Source: Oxytricha trifallax
Lineage: Eukaryota > Ciliophora > Spirotrichea > Sporadotrichida > Oxytrichidae
Direction of reading: 5' to 3'
Assembly (NCBI GenBank): GCA_000711775.1
Contig: ARYC01000724.1
Location: 83,535 to 147,534, forward strand
DNA length: 64,000 nucleotides
Shown: positions 11,852 to 22,770 of the stretch, one piece after another
Position numbering within the stretch: position 1 is the stretch's first letter
Layout of the letters: every line of letters starts with the position of its first letter
The notes under the pieces: model-generated
Seen by the model: the letters and a program-made list of their open reading frames with translations, nothing else
What the model was told of the DNA's origin: nothing
Database searches by the model: none
Position numbers and translations under genes: made by a program

Positions 11852-14800
11852 ATGGAATCGCAAACATAGCAACAACTCAACCCCAATCTCAGACTTCAAA
11901 GTAACCCCACTTTCCCTTTATATTATTTAGACAACTGGGCTGATGATGGATCAGAAGATGAAGACGAAGAAGACTCCGAAATAGGAGTTCAATAAACACA
12001 AAATAAATAGCAGTATCAGCAATTCGATGTAAGTTCATATCACAATAAAGCCCATATTATCCATCATAGAAAATTGAATTCATTAGATTAAACTATATTT
12101 TAATTTTTTTGAAATCATAAATTGTGATTTGAATGAAGCTCAAAAATGAGAATGGAATACTTTCTGAAATTTATCTATCCTATATTACAAAATTAAACTA
12201 AGATAAGCATTTTAATTATAAAATTTAAAATAAAAATTTAGATAGAGATTTTTCTCACATTAAAGTTTATAATTAGATATATATAATCAGGAAATTTTAC
12301 GATGTGCCTTTAAAATATGCTGTTATATAAAAAATTAAATCAAATAGAAACAAATTAATGCATAGATTTTAATTGCTTATGTTTTAATAAGTGAGATTGT
12401 ATTTATCAACTTATAAATGTATTAAATTATTCAACTAATTTTATTTTGATTTCATAGTAATATATGATGGTATAATTGTGGGTTTAATAGTATTAAGATA
12501 AAATCAGTCAGGCAGTATGACTGAAAGATATTTTATATCATATTTATACCATTGGTGAAAATTATTAATCAAAATTGCTGATTAGCTGTCATAGTAAATC
12601 ATGATTTATTTTACATCATAACAATCAGCAATATATTGAATTTATCAATGAAAAAGATATTATATGAGAAATTTAAGACATATTTCTATTTTCATCTTTT
12701 TATTTCACCATCTTGACATTTTACTTAATGATTCACTTTTTAGTAGAGACAAGGAAATCAGCAATTTAATGACGATCCTTACAATGAGCAACAAGTTGAT
12801 ATGAATCAAGACAGTAAGTATATCTCTTCTTTAAACCAAGATACTACATTTCAAAAGAGATAGCTAAGAAAATCATATTATAGATCAATAACAGCAATAA
12901 TACGGTGGCAGAGGAGGCTACAGAGGAAGAGGTGGCGACAGAGGCGACAGAGGCGGCCGAGGTGGTCGTGGAGGCCGTGGTGGCTATCGTGACAACAGAT
13001 ATGGTGGTCAAGGTGGCGACGATCAAATGTAGCAATAATTCTAAGAAGGTGATGACCGTGGAAGAGGAGGCTACAGAGGAAGAGGCGGCTATAGAGGCGG
13101 CGATAGAGACGGTGGTGATAGAGGCCGTGGAGGCAGAGGTGGCCGCGGAGGTAGAGGCGGATACGGTGATAGACCACGCTTTGAAAAGGAACCAATTGAT
13201 CCAAACTCCAACTTCAGAAAGTTTTATGTTAAGGATAACCAGTTCTACATGAAGGTGCTAGAATAGGAAGATCCAACTGTTACTGGCAATGATTTCAAGA
13301 TACATATATTTAAAGCAAGTCAAGAACTTGAATTTTCTAAATACATAAAAAGTATCAATTTAATCAAGGATTAGTCAATCAGAAATTTATTATACTCTCT
13401 AACCATTAAATCTCATCGTTTACTAATTACTCATAAACATTTTCGTTGTACAATAATGGATGTTCACAATCATATTCCTTACACTATTTAAAACTCTCCC
13501 CTGTAATTATTGATTACATAAATTTCCTAGACTCTTCATTATCGACTACTGAATCATTTCTAGCCAATGCCAAATATACTGGAACATTTATAAATTTGAA
13601 GCCATCTTTATATTGCTGTGATGGCTCTGAGTTTAACAGCAAAGTTTGACAGTATGTAGCTGATCTTATTACTAAATCGTCATCTTAATAAAACTTAAAC
13701 ATGCCTTTATCACCGAATTCACTAAATTGATTGTAATCCTTTGACATCGGTGTTGAAATATCCCCATTCATAAAATCTAGAAGCTACTTTTACACTATTT
13801 CAAGTGGTTCTCTAAACTTCATGGTAAAGTTTGGTGCGTTCAAAATCAGTGCATCAAAACCTGGAGTGCTATTTTTTACACTTAGTTATTGAACTCCAAC
13901 AGCCAGTTATCCCCCTAAACTAAAACCAAAGGCTATGTATGTCAGAGTATCCTTTTAATTTTGAGTTAAGTCATCTCTATGATTGTAGTAATCTCTGACA
14001 ACTTGCAAGAATTAATATCCCTCGTTGTAGAACTTTTCAATATCTTCTATAAATCCTTTAAATTTTGGATCTTACGCACTTTTCCCAAAGTTTTTGTAGT
14101 CAAATCCTACCACATCATATCCAGATTCATTAAATATCTTAGCCACTAATGAATATCTTTGAATGTGTGAACCAAAACCCATAAAAATCAAAATTACTCC
14201 TCTCAATTATTAATTTTCTATGTTTTATGACGGCCATCTATAGGTGTGCAAATCAAACGATAAGGAATTTGTCGAACTATCCATGGATTTATGAAAATTT
14301 TAATATTAGCACTCATATTTCCAATAGTTTCTCTTTTCATCCTAAACGTCAGATATACAATTCACTTTACTCTCTTCTACCATTTTAAAAAATACAAATT
14401 TAGATTCTTTAATTTATCTTTAAATTTCAATCACTTTATGCTTAAAAAAATTCATAACTTGAATTTTCTCAACAATTAGAGCTCGACATTCTTAAGATTT
14501 TATCAGAATTAGACATCGAAAACCCAAGTTTCCACATGTTGAAATCCCGCACAAACGAACCTCGTGACCAGGATAAGCTCCGAGTGAATTTCACTCTTAG
14601 AGACAAAGATCAATCAGTGAAAATTTTCAAGCATTTCTTGGAAAACTAAAATCTCTTTGAAGGTAAAGCCAGACTTGCAATTTTCTTGCAAAAACCTGAA
14701 TCAGTGTTCTGCAAGTATGCAGATATCGAGGCTGCAAACTTCGAGAGACAGTAAAATGAGAGAAATCAAGAGAAATTGGCTAAGAGAAAGGAACAGTAAG

Positions 14801-16298
14801 ATTCTTTCTAGATTTAAAGACCAGGACAATAAACTGCTTAAGGTGGAGATGCACCATACAGAAAAGATTACCAAATTTTGCTTCAATTTTACGCTATTAC
14901 ATTCTATCAGTAAAATTATTTTATAAGATTACTAGTAACAAAGAAGAGGCGGTGAACATCATCATAATCAATTCATGCCACAAAAATCAGAGGAAGAATT
15001 AAAGCAAGAAGCTCTATAAGTGGGATTAAATTTCACAGGTGCAAGGCCCACATTCACCAAGCAACTTGGTAAGAAAACCGATGAAGTTAACCCAGAGACT
15101 CAATAAAATGTTCCATCTTTAGCTGAAGAGAAGAAAGATCAACAAAAACCATAGATTTTGCAAAGAGATAGACCTGCTCAGGATAGTCAATAATGGTAAC
15201 ATTATGATAAGACTGATTAAAAGCAAGAAGTTGAAGGTGGTCAGTACTAAAATAGACAAACTGATAGATATCAAGAAGGTAACAGAGGTGACTACGGTGG
15301 CAGAGGTGGCCGCGGAGGTAGAGGTGGCTACGGTGACAGAGAAAGAGGTGGTCAAAGAAGTGATAATTATGGCGGTGATCGTGGTGGCCGTGGAGGTAAC
15401 AGAGGAGACAGAGGCGGCAGCAGCTTCCACAGAGGTGGTGGAAGAGGCGGCTAAAGATACCAACCAAACAGAAATGATCAACAACAAGAAGAAGGAGGAG
15501 ATTACGATAATTATCAAGAGGAAGAAACCTACGGAAAGAGCTACCCAGCTACCAAAGATGCTCCAAGAGACACTGATGATTATTTCGATGAGGAAGGTAA
15601 CCCAATTAAAAAGGAAATCGATACCAGATATCAAAAGTATGTACCAAAGTAGAAGTCAAATATTGCTGGCCAAGATGAAACAAAGCAAGAAGGCAGTTAG
15701 AACGATTAAGAAGGTGCTACTTACTAACATGAAGATATTGCTAGAATTAACATTTTTGTATGTATATTATAGTTATAGAACAAATGAATACCACAGAGGA
15801 AGAGGCAGAGGTGAAAGAGGCAGAGGCAGCTACCAACAAAGAAATGATAATTATGGTGGTGATCGTTAAAACTATCAAAGAAGAGATAGAAACTACGACA
15901 ATTAAAAACAAGAAGGAGTTGCCGATGAAGAAGGCCAACAGCAAGAATACAGACCAAATAGAGGCAGAGGCGGCCAGAGAGGCGGTTACAGAGGTGATGA
16001 CAGAGAAGGTGGTGATAGAGGAAACTACCAAAAAAGAGACTATAGAGGCGACCGCTAAGACAAATATGAAGCAGGTTATGACAGATCAGCATTCGTCAAC
16101 AAAGAAGAGGCCAAAGGACAGAGAAAGCAATCAAACGCTTCTCAATAACAAGAACCACAACAATAGAAGAGACAGCCAAAGGAAAAGAAGGATGTCAAGC
16201 CAACTCCAGCAGTTGTTCAGAAACCAGAGGTCAAGAAGGCTGCAGCTACCAAGCCCAAATTCTCAAACATGTTTGCTCCGCTAGGAAACACCAAGTGA
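11852..16298 (+). CDS. Large RGG-box RNA-binding-type protein, with IESs and one intron
   Basis: The assembled frame is about 802 residues (803 codons after removing 742+70+1131+61+34 bp). It begins MESQTQQQLNPN with an acidic stretch (ADDGSEDEDEEDSE). Three long Gly/Arg/Tyr/Asp tracts (RGG, GGRGGYRGRGG type) follow, separated by charged globular-looking segments such as FRKFYVKDNQFYMKVLEQED. The C-terminus is Lys/Pro-rich and ends KFSNMFAPLGNTK. RGG boxes bind RNA and drive condensates; no RRM or other named fold was recognised, so the exact role is unknown. Antisense frames over the RGG tracts are repeat artefacts. A complete lipase gene lies antisense inside its third gap. The first gap (12025-12766) can be read as IES or as intron. 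Confidence 0.8.
12025..12766 (+). other. IES (742 bp, 10-bp pointer) or alternatively a 715-bp intron
   Basis: ATCAGCAATT occurs at 12015-12024 and 12757-12766, and its removal is in frame (QQYQQF to NDDPYNEQQ). But GTAAGT at 12029 and TTTTTAG ending at 12743 would also splice in frame. The length favours an IES, or an intron containing one. No gene is seen inside. Confidence 0.65.
12814..12883 (+). other. GT..AG intron (70 bp)
   Basis: GTAAGTATATC..ATTATAG; removal joins VDMNQD to NQQQQQYGGRGG in frame. No pointer repeat at the ends, so an intron rather than an IES. Confidence 0.75.
13339..14469 (+). other. IES (1131 bp) with 14-bp pointer, enclosing a complete gene
   Basis: AACTTGAATTTTCT is present at 13325-13338 and 14456-14469. 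Removal joins KASQELEF to SQQLELDILKIL in frame. The enclosed lipase frame ends 40 bp from one pointer and starts 72 bp from the other. Confidence 0.9.
13379..14383 (-). CDS. Alpha/beta-hydrolase (monoacylglycerol-lipase / Hydrolase_4 type) nested in an IES
   Basis: An uninterrupted 334-residue frame, start ATG complementing 14381-14383, stop TGA complementing 13379-13381, TAA/TAG read as Gln. Features: N-terminal strand FDLHTYRWP, oxyanion region ILIFMGFGSHIQRYS, nucleophile elbow GFSLGG (Ser), acid LARNDSVV (Asp), and His in CEHPLLYNE; this is a full Ser-Asp-His triad in the right order and spacing. Such enzymes hydrolyse monoacylglycerols or related esters at membranes. It has no intron or IES, unlike every neighbour up to 16.3 kb, and lies antisense within an IES of the RGG gene. 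It may be a nested somatic gene with its own nanochromosome or a germline-limited gene expressed during development. Confidence 0.9.
14872..14932 (+). other. IES (61 bp), pointer AAGATTAC
   Basis: AAGATTAC at 14864-14871 and 14925-14932. Removal joins DAPYRKDY to QQQRRGGEHHHNQ. Confidence 0.85.
15747..15780 (+). other. IES (34 bp), pointer TAGAA
   Basis: TAGAA at 15742-15746 and 15776-15780. Removal joins EDIAR to TNEYHRGRGRGERG in frame. Confidence 0.8.
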
Positions 16299-16380
16299 AG
16301 ATCAATTAATTAACAGTAGTAAGAATAAGTACTCAATTATTCATCTTGAATGAGAGAAAACACTAACAATAATATTGTAA

Positions 16381-16806
16381 TATTGTAAGAATAAAATTGA
16401 TTGGAAAATGAAATTATAATTAATAAAATAAATAATTAAAATCATGGCAGTTAACTTTCTGGAAACCTACACAATATGGTACTTGTTTGTTAGAGAATTC
16501 AAAATTAACTGGACTTTACTATTGGCGGTACCCCTCTATCGCTTTCCTCGAGCGAGATAAATAAACTTTAATTTTTGGTGATTTTTTTAGTAATTTTTAA
16601 TGCCAAAATTAAAGTTGATTTATCTCACTTCAGGGATGCGATAGAGGGGTACCGCCAATAGTAAAGTCCAGGTAATTTTGAATTCCCTATCGAACAAGTA
16701 CCATATTGTCCAGGATTCAAGAGAGTTAACTGCCACGAATTTGTAATTATATTAATTTAATTTCAATTATTATTTCCAAATCAATTTTATTCCTACAATA
16801 ATTGAA
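16381..16806. mobile_element. Long-inverted-repeat (MITE-like) element, intergenic
   Basis: Arms of about 200 bp each (about 16381-16590 and 16600-16806) are reverse complements, strongest over CAATATGGTACTTGTT, GAATTCAAAATTA and TGGACTTTACTATTGGCGGT. Arm identity falls toward the outer AT-rich ends. It lies between the convergent ends of the RGG gene and the Atg14/UVRAG-family gene, with no coding content. It is unrelated in sequence to the elements at 9902 and 39444. Confidence 0.8.
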
Positions 16807-17567
16807 TTTATTAGAATTTAAATAAAGACTATCTAATTAATTTCACTTGATTCATGTATAGATGGCTGCGAGATAAGTATTTCTTTTATATTTAGGGTGA
16901 TGTTTTAATTTTATTTTGATAAATTTTTATAAACGAGTCTTTCTAATCGACTTCTGCTGGTTGATAAATAGTAACTTTACTGAATTATTGATCGAATATT
17001 TTTCAATTAAATGAGGAAGAGATTTATTTTGATTAATAGCTAAACTTGTGAAAGTAGGTATTTGAAGAAAATAACTTTAAATTATACAAATTTTTGAATA
17101 AAATAATATTATAAACGGTATTTGCTTAGTTTAAATATCTTTTAATTAAGTTTTTTTCATTTTTTACAATAATGAAAGGCCAGTAAACATTTTATTCTTA
17201 ATCAAATGAAGCTCAAAGACATTGTTTGTGAATAATAGAAGCTTGAGTTTTGTTTTGATATTCACTTCATTTATTATTGCTAGAAAAAACAATAAAATTG
17301 CAAAGCAATAATATGATTGCTTATATTTAAGTTCTAATTCAACAATATTTAGTATTTTTCCTCAATACTTTTTAAAATTCTCTTATTCCAGTTCAATAAT
17401 TAACCAATTATTTTAAAACAAATAATTAAATGTTAATGATTTACTCTTATAATTACAAAATTTTACTTGTTTTAAGAATAAAACATCAGTATTTTATTCT
17501 ATAAATTGTTGTCTATTGTTACTCATAATGTAATGTGAACATTTGTGTATAATTTATTGCTATTTGT
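16807..17567. other. AT-rich intergenic stretch
   Basis: No supported gene, repeat or RNA; downstream flank of the minus-strand gene that follows. Confidence 0.5.
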
Positions 17568-19983
17568 TCAATTATTGAGATGATTGTCATTGAGAAGGAA
17601 TTAACTCAAATCTATCTTCCTGATATTACTGATGAGCTCCCTGTAATCATCATCATCACTCCACTCCTTTTCATTGCCTCCATGAGTCTATGAGTTCACT
17701 TTCTTCATTTATAAATTCTACTGTTACATACTGAGTGTGTTTTGATTAACCACTTCACAGGTGCCCTCTTCTAATTCCTCATCCACCTCCCCAATTCTAT
17801 TCATAATATGTAGTTTGTGAGTCTCTAAGTGGTAAAGTTTGCTACTTCCATCCCCGTTTGGTGTTGGAGAAGAACCATCATGGTTTGATGTGCGGAGATT
17901 CTCAAGTTGTTGGTTTGCACTACGCTGTCGGTTTTGAAGCTTTAACACTTCAAAGTGGTCTACGTCATAGTCTTGAGAATTGTCACTGCCAATACTCTCT
18001 GTGCTCTGTTTTCTCATTTTAAAAGTATAAAAAACATCATGAGGCATTAAAGCTATTATAAGGAATAATGTCATATGAATTTACATTTGTAAAAATACTC
18101 AAGATGTTAGTGTTAAATTTACTGAAATCATGATTGTTCTTTAATCCAAAGTTATAATTCTATTATTAATTAATTGAGTCTTATTACTAACCACCTTACA
18201 ACCTTCTAGACTTTCTTTCAGGCAGCTTTTTAGGCTTAACAATAAAAGCTCTACCCAAATATTGCAAATCAAATAGCTCATTAATACTCAATATTTTGTT
18301 ATTATTTGAGTTTTAAGTGAGCTCATATCCATTGATATACAATAAAAACTGCACATTTTTATCTAGTAAGATAATTGCATTTTCAAATTGTATTTACTGT
18401 TTCGTGTCAAGGATTTTATCAGGATTGTTCATGAGGTAGAGAGGGTATGTGTTATTGGCACTGTCATTTATATAAAAACCCTTCTTCTAGAGTTTTATTG
18501 GGTAGGGTAATGGGACCAAGAGATATCTGGTTATACCTTGGATTAAGAGACACATTGCATGTAATGCTCCTTGAATTCTTTCTTGTCTGGCTATGGTTCT
18601 TGTATGAAAATCCTGATCATTATCAAAGTATAAGAAAATACCAATAGTTTTAAAGCAAAATATTAAATCCCTATTTAAACTATAAATCGGCTATGTCGTA
18701 GGAAAGTCAGAGGCATTTAACGTTATAAAACTAGCATACTCTTCCTTTATTTTGGCAGCCTCTTGCATCTTATTTTTCATTTTCTCCTTCTCATTAATTG
18801 TAACTTATTTCTAAGAAGGTCCTAAGCCCATGTCTGTACTTTAATCACCTTGAAATTTTTCAAATTCTTCAAAAGTATTGGCACGTGATCTACCAAACTT
18901 ATTTCTGGAATTTTAAGATTACTCAATGTTTTCTGCGCTAAATGCCTGCATCATATTTTGACGCATTATCTTACTAGAATTTCTATAATTATTGGTCAAT
19001 ATTTGGTAACATGGAAATGAAGTAAATCATTTTATAAAAGAAAATGATTTTCTAAGACTTACAAGTAATTATGATCAATATAATTGTTGATGATATCAAT
19101 TGACTATTGCAAATTTACATTAGTGGCGGTTTGATATAATTCTTCCTCGTCAAATTGCAAAGTTTAATCAATCGTAGGTACATTCAAGAAATCTCCATCA
19201 GTTCTTAAAAAGTTATATCTGTCGATCAGTACAAACTCATTGAGTTGCCTGAGTAAGTTAACTTTTGATATTTTGAACTCTTTCTCACCCAAAGAAAAGC
19301 TTTTGTACATTTGGAACAAATCGAATAGCCTATATGGAAAAGTTAAGAATAATATTCTTTAAGATAATTCTTGAACCTTACTTCTATGAGAGCTGTAACT
19401 AATGCTTCTTAATACTGGTAACCTTATATTGTAGCTATCCAATTTATTTGATGTTGAGATCGTCTTGCTTGCAAAAGAATTCGACAGAATTCTGATAATT
19501 TTCATCCAATTTCTACTTATGCTCACATAGCACATTTGCTTCATGCTCTATTTATTCCTTTAACTGAACTATCCCTTAATTTTCTACATTATTTTCTTAG
19601 AATTTCATCGCAAATTGTAGCAAACTTTTACTTACATAGCTTTTAACTCTCTTATCTCACACGAATCAACTCTTATTTGGCTTTAATTTCTTGTTTTTTC
19701 AGTTTTATTTTGCGCACAAGCTCTAATTTGGTCTAATTCATGCGATGTTTTTCAAAGTGATCTTTTACTTTTCTCATTGTTTAACCCACATAGTCTCTCT
19801 CTGTGAAAATTTCCTCTAAACTATAGTAAGATTTAATGAGTTATTATTAAATTTCTAAAATGTGAAAGCTCTAAACCAGTATAAAAGAGTGGGATTACAG
19901 ATGCTTATATGAACTTACTGAGTATTAGTGCAGGTAGCGCATAAATCGCCTGAAAAACACTTGCAAATATAGCAATTGTACAT
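17568..19983 (-). CDS. Atg14/UVRAG(Vps38)-family subunit of the class III PI3-kinase complex
   Basis: The minus-strand reading starts MYNCYICKCFSGDLCATC, a CxxC..CxxC pair like the N-terminal cysteine repeats of Atg14. A long coiled coil follows (KVKDHFEKHRMNQTKLELVR, later EQIEHEANVLCEHKQKLDEN). The conserved C-terminal family domain then includes ALHAMCLLIQGITRYLLVPL, PYPI, TYPLYLMNNPD and ENAIILLDKNVQFLLYIN. Family members recruit Vps34/Vps15/Beclin to autophagosomes or endosomes. The C-terminal tail (RKQSTESIGSDNSQDYD onward) is joined after a 202-bp IES. GT..AG introns occur near 19.35 kb and 19.05 kb. Joints near 19.6 and 19.85 kb were not resolved, so the exact frame in the coiled coil is provisional. 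Atg14 versus UVRAG cannot be decided by eye. Confidence 0.8.
18015..18216 (-). other. IES (202 bp), pointer AGAAA
   Basis: On the minus strand AGAAA occurs at 18212-18216 and 18010-18014. Removal joins VKPKKLPER to KQSTESIGSDNS in frame. Confidence 0.65.
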
Positions 19984-20138
19984 TTAATTCAATATATTTA
20001 TAATTAATTAATAATTGTTAGCAATTTAATTAACTTTAATAAAGACTTTAAATGAATAGTTTAATATATATTTTCAATCTAATGTGAATATGTTTTTTTT
20101 TAAAAAATTAACTTAAGATAGTTTTTGGAGTGAATTGG

Positions 20139-21284
20139 TCACTTCTTTTTTAGGGGTAATTTGCTCTCCTTAGTAACTGTGTAGTCTCCTGCACCTGTAA
20201 TTTTGACTGTTTATACTGGTCTCTCATTAATTGAGATAATTTAATAAGATGAAAATATATTGTAATAATAAAAAAAACATCATAAATTCATTTTAAATAA
20301 TTAATTTACTATTACAATTCTTCTGAATATTCACTCACGAAAGCTTGATATCATTTTAAAATCATCTTTTATTTCATCTTGATCTTTGATCATATTCATA
20401 AATACCAGAAGCCTGTAGATCTTACAACAATTAATACCTAATTTAATTGAATAATCATAAAATAATTATAGGAGCTAGCCGCAGCAACTCCGAAACTATC
20501 AACACTCTAATTCAACAAATATTTCTCCCTAATTTTCAATCTTTACTTCAAATTAATTAACGAATAATTTATCGTATTATAATAAAATTTTGTAATATTT
20601 TTGATGATATTTTTTTCTTTTTTCTCTGAGCTCTTAACTATTCTTCTTTATCAAATCATTCAATCTTTCAATTATTTAACATTCGTATTACGATTATAAT
20701 TTTATATTTTATTAGTTTTTTTTATTTAAATGTATATTACAGTATAATATAAGTAAAATCAGCTCATCTAGCTCTTTCTGCAAAACTTGGCTATTTTTAT
20801 TGTAAGTTTATATTTTGAGTTCATATTCCTGTTTCTTCTTCTGCAAGTAATTTATGGATTTTGCTATACTCACCATTTACCCTACTTTTTCATTGGCTGG
20901 CTAGTTGTTATAAAAAAATACAACTTCAAATATTTAAATGTGATTAATTTATAAAGAAATTGGCTTTGTAGAGAGGTTGACGCCACTTATTAGTTATATT
21001 GTTGATTTTCTTCAACTACAAACAAAATAATTGATAAAAATGAATGAATTATGCTTAAATTATATACTTACATGTACTTTTGATCTTTTATCCAAAGGTC
21101 TATATTTATCACAGTAGCTTCGGAATATGTCAGACAAGTAATTAGATAAATATTATACTTTCAATACTTTGTGAAAGATTAGATTATAATTGCAACTCTC
21201 TTTCGTCTCTGTTTTTCAAATAATTCTCAAATATATAGGATTTAATATATTTATACCGATGCTTTTTTGGGAAGTTTGATTCAT
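20139..21284 (-). CDS. Small coiled-coil protein, function unknown
   Basis: Start ATG complements 21282-21284 (MNQTSQKSIGIN). Supported coding blocks are VLKVQYLSNYLSDIFRSYCD and KYRPLDKRSKVH, a GT..AG intron, KINNITNKWRQPLYKANF, then a Lys/Gln/Glu coil (INYLQKKKQEYELKIQ, QVLQKELDEL). The C-terminus is VKITGAGDYTVTKESKLPLK before TGA at 20139-20141. Several short inserts between these blocks were not assigned to intron or IES. No family recognised. It lies head-to-tail upstream of the Atg14/UVRAG-family gene. Confidence 0.55.
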
Positions 21285-21575
21285 TTTAAAATTAATCTAA
21301 TTTGTTTAATTTAATATTTTAATAATAATATAAAGAATTTGATTAAAATAAAACTTCTATCATGATATTTCGATTGCGTTCATTTTATCTGCATTTTATT
21401 AGAAATAAAATGATAAATTAAGTTTATTAATAATTTTTTTGAAATAAAATAGCAATGGATCAATCTCATTTCAAATTTGTAATTTAATTTTCTTTATAAC
21501 CCTGATATTTATTTCCTTATTATATCTATATCATCTCCTTAAAGTTACCAGTACGTTTTTGTGCTAGCAGGTAAA

Positions 21576-21818
21576 ATGAACGACCCCACCTTCCACAAAT
21601 GCCATTAAGCACTGAAGTTCCTAGAATCAGACAACCCCAAGACAGTCCGCATTGAGGCAGTCTACTCGTTCTTCGAGACTCAGTGGGAGGAGTACCTCAG
21701 GAAAATTCAGAGTGAGAAGAAGGGCAGCTTTTTCAATCATAAGCAATCACCACTCGTTTATTTCAATGATAACTGCTATATTGGGGATGCTGATGCATTC
21801 TAAGATTGGGCACTAAAT
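21576..21818 (+). other. MDS 1 of the cyclophilin gene
   Basis: From ATG 21576 to the pointer AAT (21816-21818). Encodes MNDPTFHKCHQALKF to FQDWALN. Confidence 0.9.
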
Positions 21819-22770
21819 CCGAAATAAAAATAAGTAGTGATATGACAATTACTATATTAATATATAAGTGAATGAGTTCAGATACTTAGATAAATCAAGC
21901 AACTTAATATATAAAAAGAAAGCTCATGACACCTACAAAAATTCTTTTAAAAAACTTATAAAGAATTTAAACTTTCCTAATATTATATCTAAGATTTGTG
22001 CATCCACATTTGAAGAGGGAGAATTTATAATTTCTTTTATATTGTTAAATTAAAAGGTCTGTTTTTTTTGAGTTTCTTGGACAATAAATATGTTGTATTT
22101 GGCTTATAAAATTATTAATATAATTGAGAGCCTTCAAAGTCATTGAAAAATTAGACATCATTAATGAGAGATCATATATTATTTAATGAATTAAATGAAG
22201 GCTCTCATACCTTGAATGACTCTGCCAAATACGATTATAAAATTAATAACTAACTCAAAGGAGCAGCTGTCGTAATGTAAAACTGGCATTCAGCAGTGTG
22301 TTAATATCCCTTTCTCTTGCACATACCAATCAATCCGATTTCATTGTGTTTTACATGGAAACTTTCATCTGCAAATTCACCCTCATATAATTACAATTTA
22401 ATTGATGCGCTATGCTCTAAATTATAGGATTAATATTGATTCTAAGAAATTTTAATGAAAGTCTTTTACTTTTAAAGACAGTTATATAAAAATGTTTGTT
22501 ACAACTTACTAATTCCATTTTTGTATAGATCTCCACCTTGAATGTACATGCCCTTGACAACTCTCTAAAATTCTGAGCCCACATAAGTCAACTTTTCTCC
22601 CTACTTATTAGTGAAAACGCCATTGCAAAGCTTTCTGAAATTTTCACAGGTTTTTGGGGCGTATTCGCTAAACAATTCAATTAAGACTTTGTTTGGCTGG
22701 TTGTCAATTGATAAATCTAGGTATACAAATTGACGACCTGGAGTGTTTTCAATCAGATTTTTGTAGGTGT
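21576..22770. CDS. PPIL6: PPIL6-like cyclophilin, scrambled with strand-inverted MDSs
   Basis: The gene is only readable by joining MDSs in the order: 21576-21818 (+), 21871-21942 (+), 22770-22252 (-), 22067-22103 (+), 22232-22196 (-), 22125-22189 (+). Counting each pointer once and removing a 93-bp intron in the third block leaves 834 bp, exactly 278 codons. The N-terminal part has FFETQWEEYLRKIQ, PLVYFNDNCYIGDADAF and WALNEFRYLD. The cyclophilin domain runs from GRQFVYLDLSID, IELFSEYAPKTCENFRKLC, EFQRVVKGMYIQGGDLY (Arg equivalent to the catalytic Arg), FADESFHVKHNEIGLIGMC, ECQFYITTAAP, to LDNKYVVFGRVIQGMRAFK. Cyclophilins isomerise peptidyl-prolyl bonds; PPIL6 relatives are linked to cilia. 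Ends INERSYIIQ then TGA at 22187. Confidence 0.93.
21819..21873 (+). other. IES (55 bp), pointer AAT
   Basis: AAT at 21816-21818 and 21871-21873; removal joins QDWALN to EFRYLDKSS. Confidence 0.85.
21871..21942 (+). other. MDS 2 of the cyclophilin gene
   Basis: Ends in the 14-bp pointer ACACCTACAAAAAT (21929-21942), whose reverse complement is at 22757-22770. Confidence 0.9.
22067..22103 (+). other. MDS 4 of the cyclophilin gene (plus strand)
   Basis: Bounded by pointers TTTGAGTT (22067-22074) and GTATTTGGC (22095-22103); encodes LSFLDNKYVVFG, absent from the minus-strand copy. Confidence 0.88.
22125..22189 (+). other. MDS 6 (last) of the cyclophilin gene
   Basis: Begins with the 12-bp pointer TGAGAGCCTTCA (22125-22136) and runs through VIEKLDIINERSYIIQ to TGA 22187-22189. 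Confidence 0.88.
22196..22232 (-). other. MDS 5 of the cyclophilin gene (minus strand)
   Basis: On the minus strand runs from GTATTTGGC to TGAGAGCCTTCA, encoding VFGRVIQGMRAF. Confidence 0.88.
22252..22770 (-). other. MDS 3 of the cyclophilin gene (minus strand), with a 93-bp intron at 22417-22509
   Basis: Runs on the minus strand from the pointer at 22770 to TTTGAGTT at 22252-22259, encoding most of the cyclophilin domain. The intron is GTAAGTTG..AATTTAG and splices LYKNGI to KHSASIKLQLYEGEF in frame. Confidence 0.88.

Noticed and set aside
12844-13252. Several long frames on both strands with Ala/Thr/Val- or His/Leu-rich translations.
   Set aside because: Shadows of the RGG repeat tracts; only the Gly/Arg frame joins in phase to flanking exons.
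15087-16284. Long antisense and out-of-frame plus-strand frames.
   Set aside because: Again shadows of the Gly/Arg/Asp repeats of the RGG protein.
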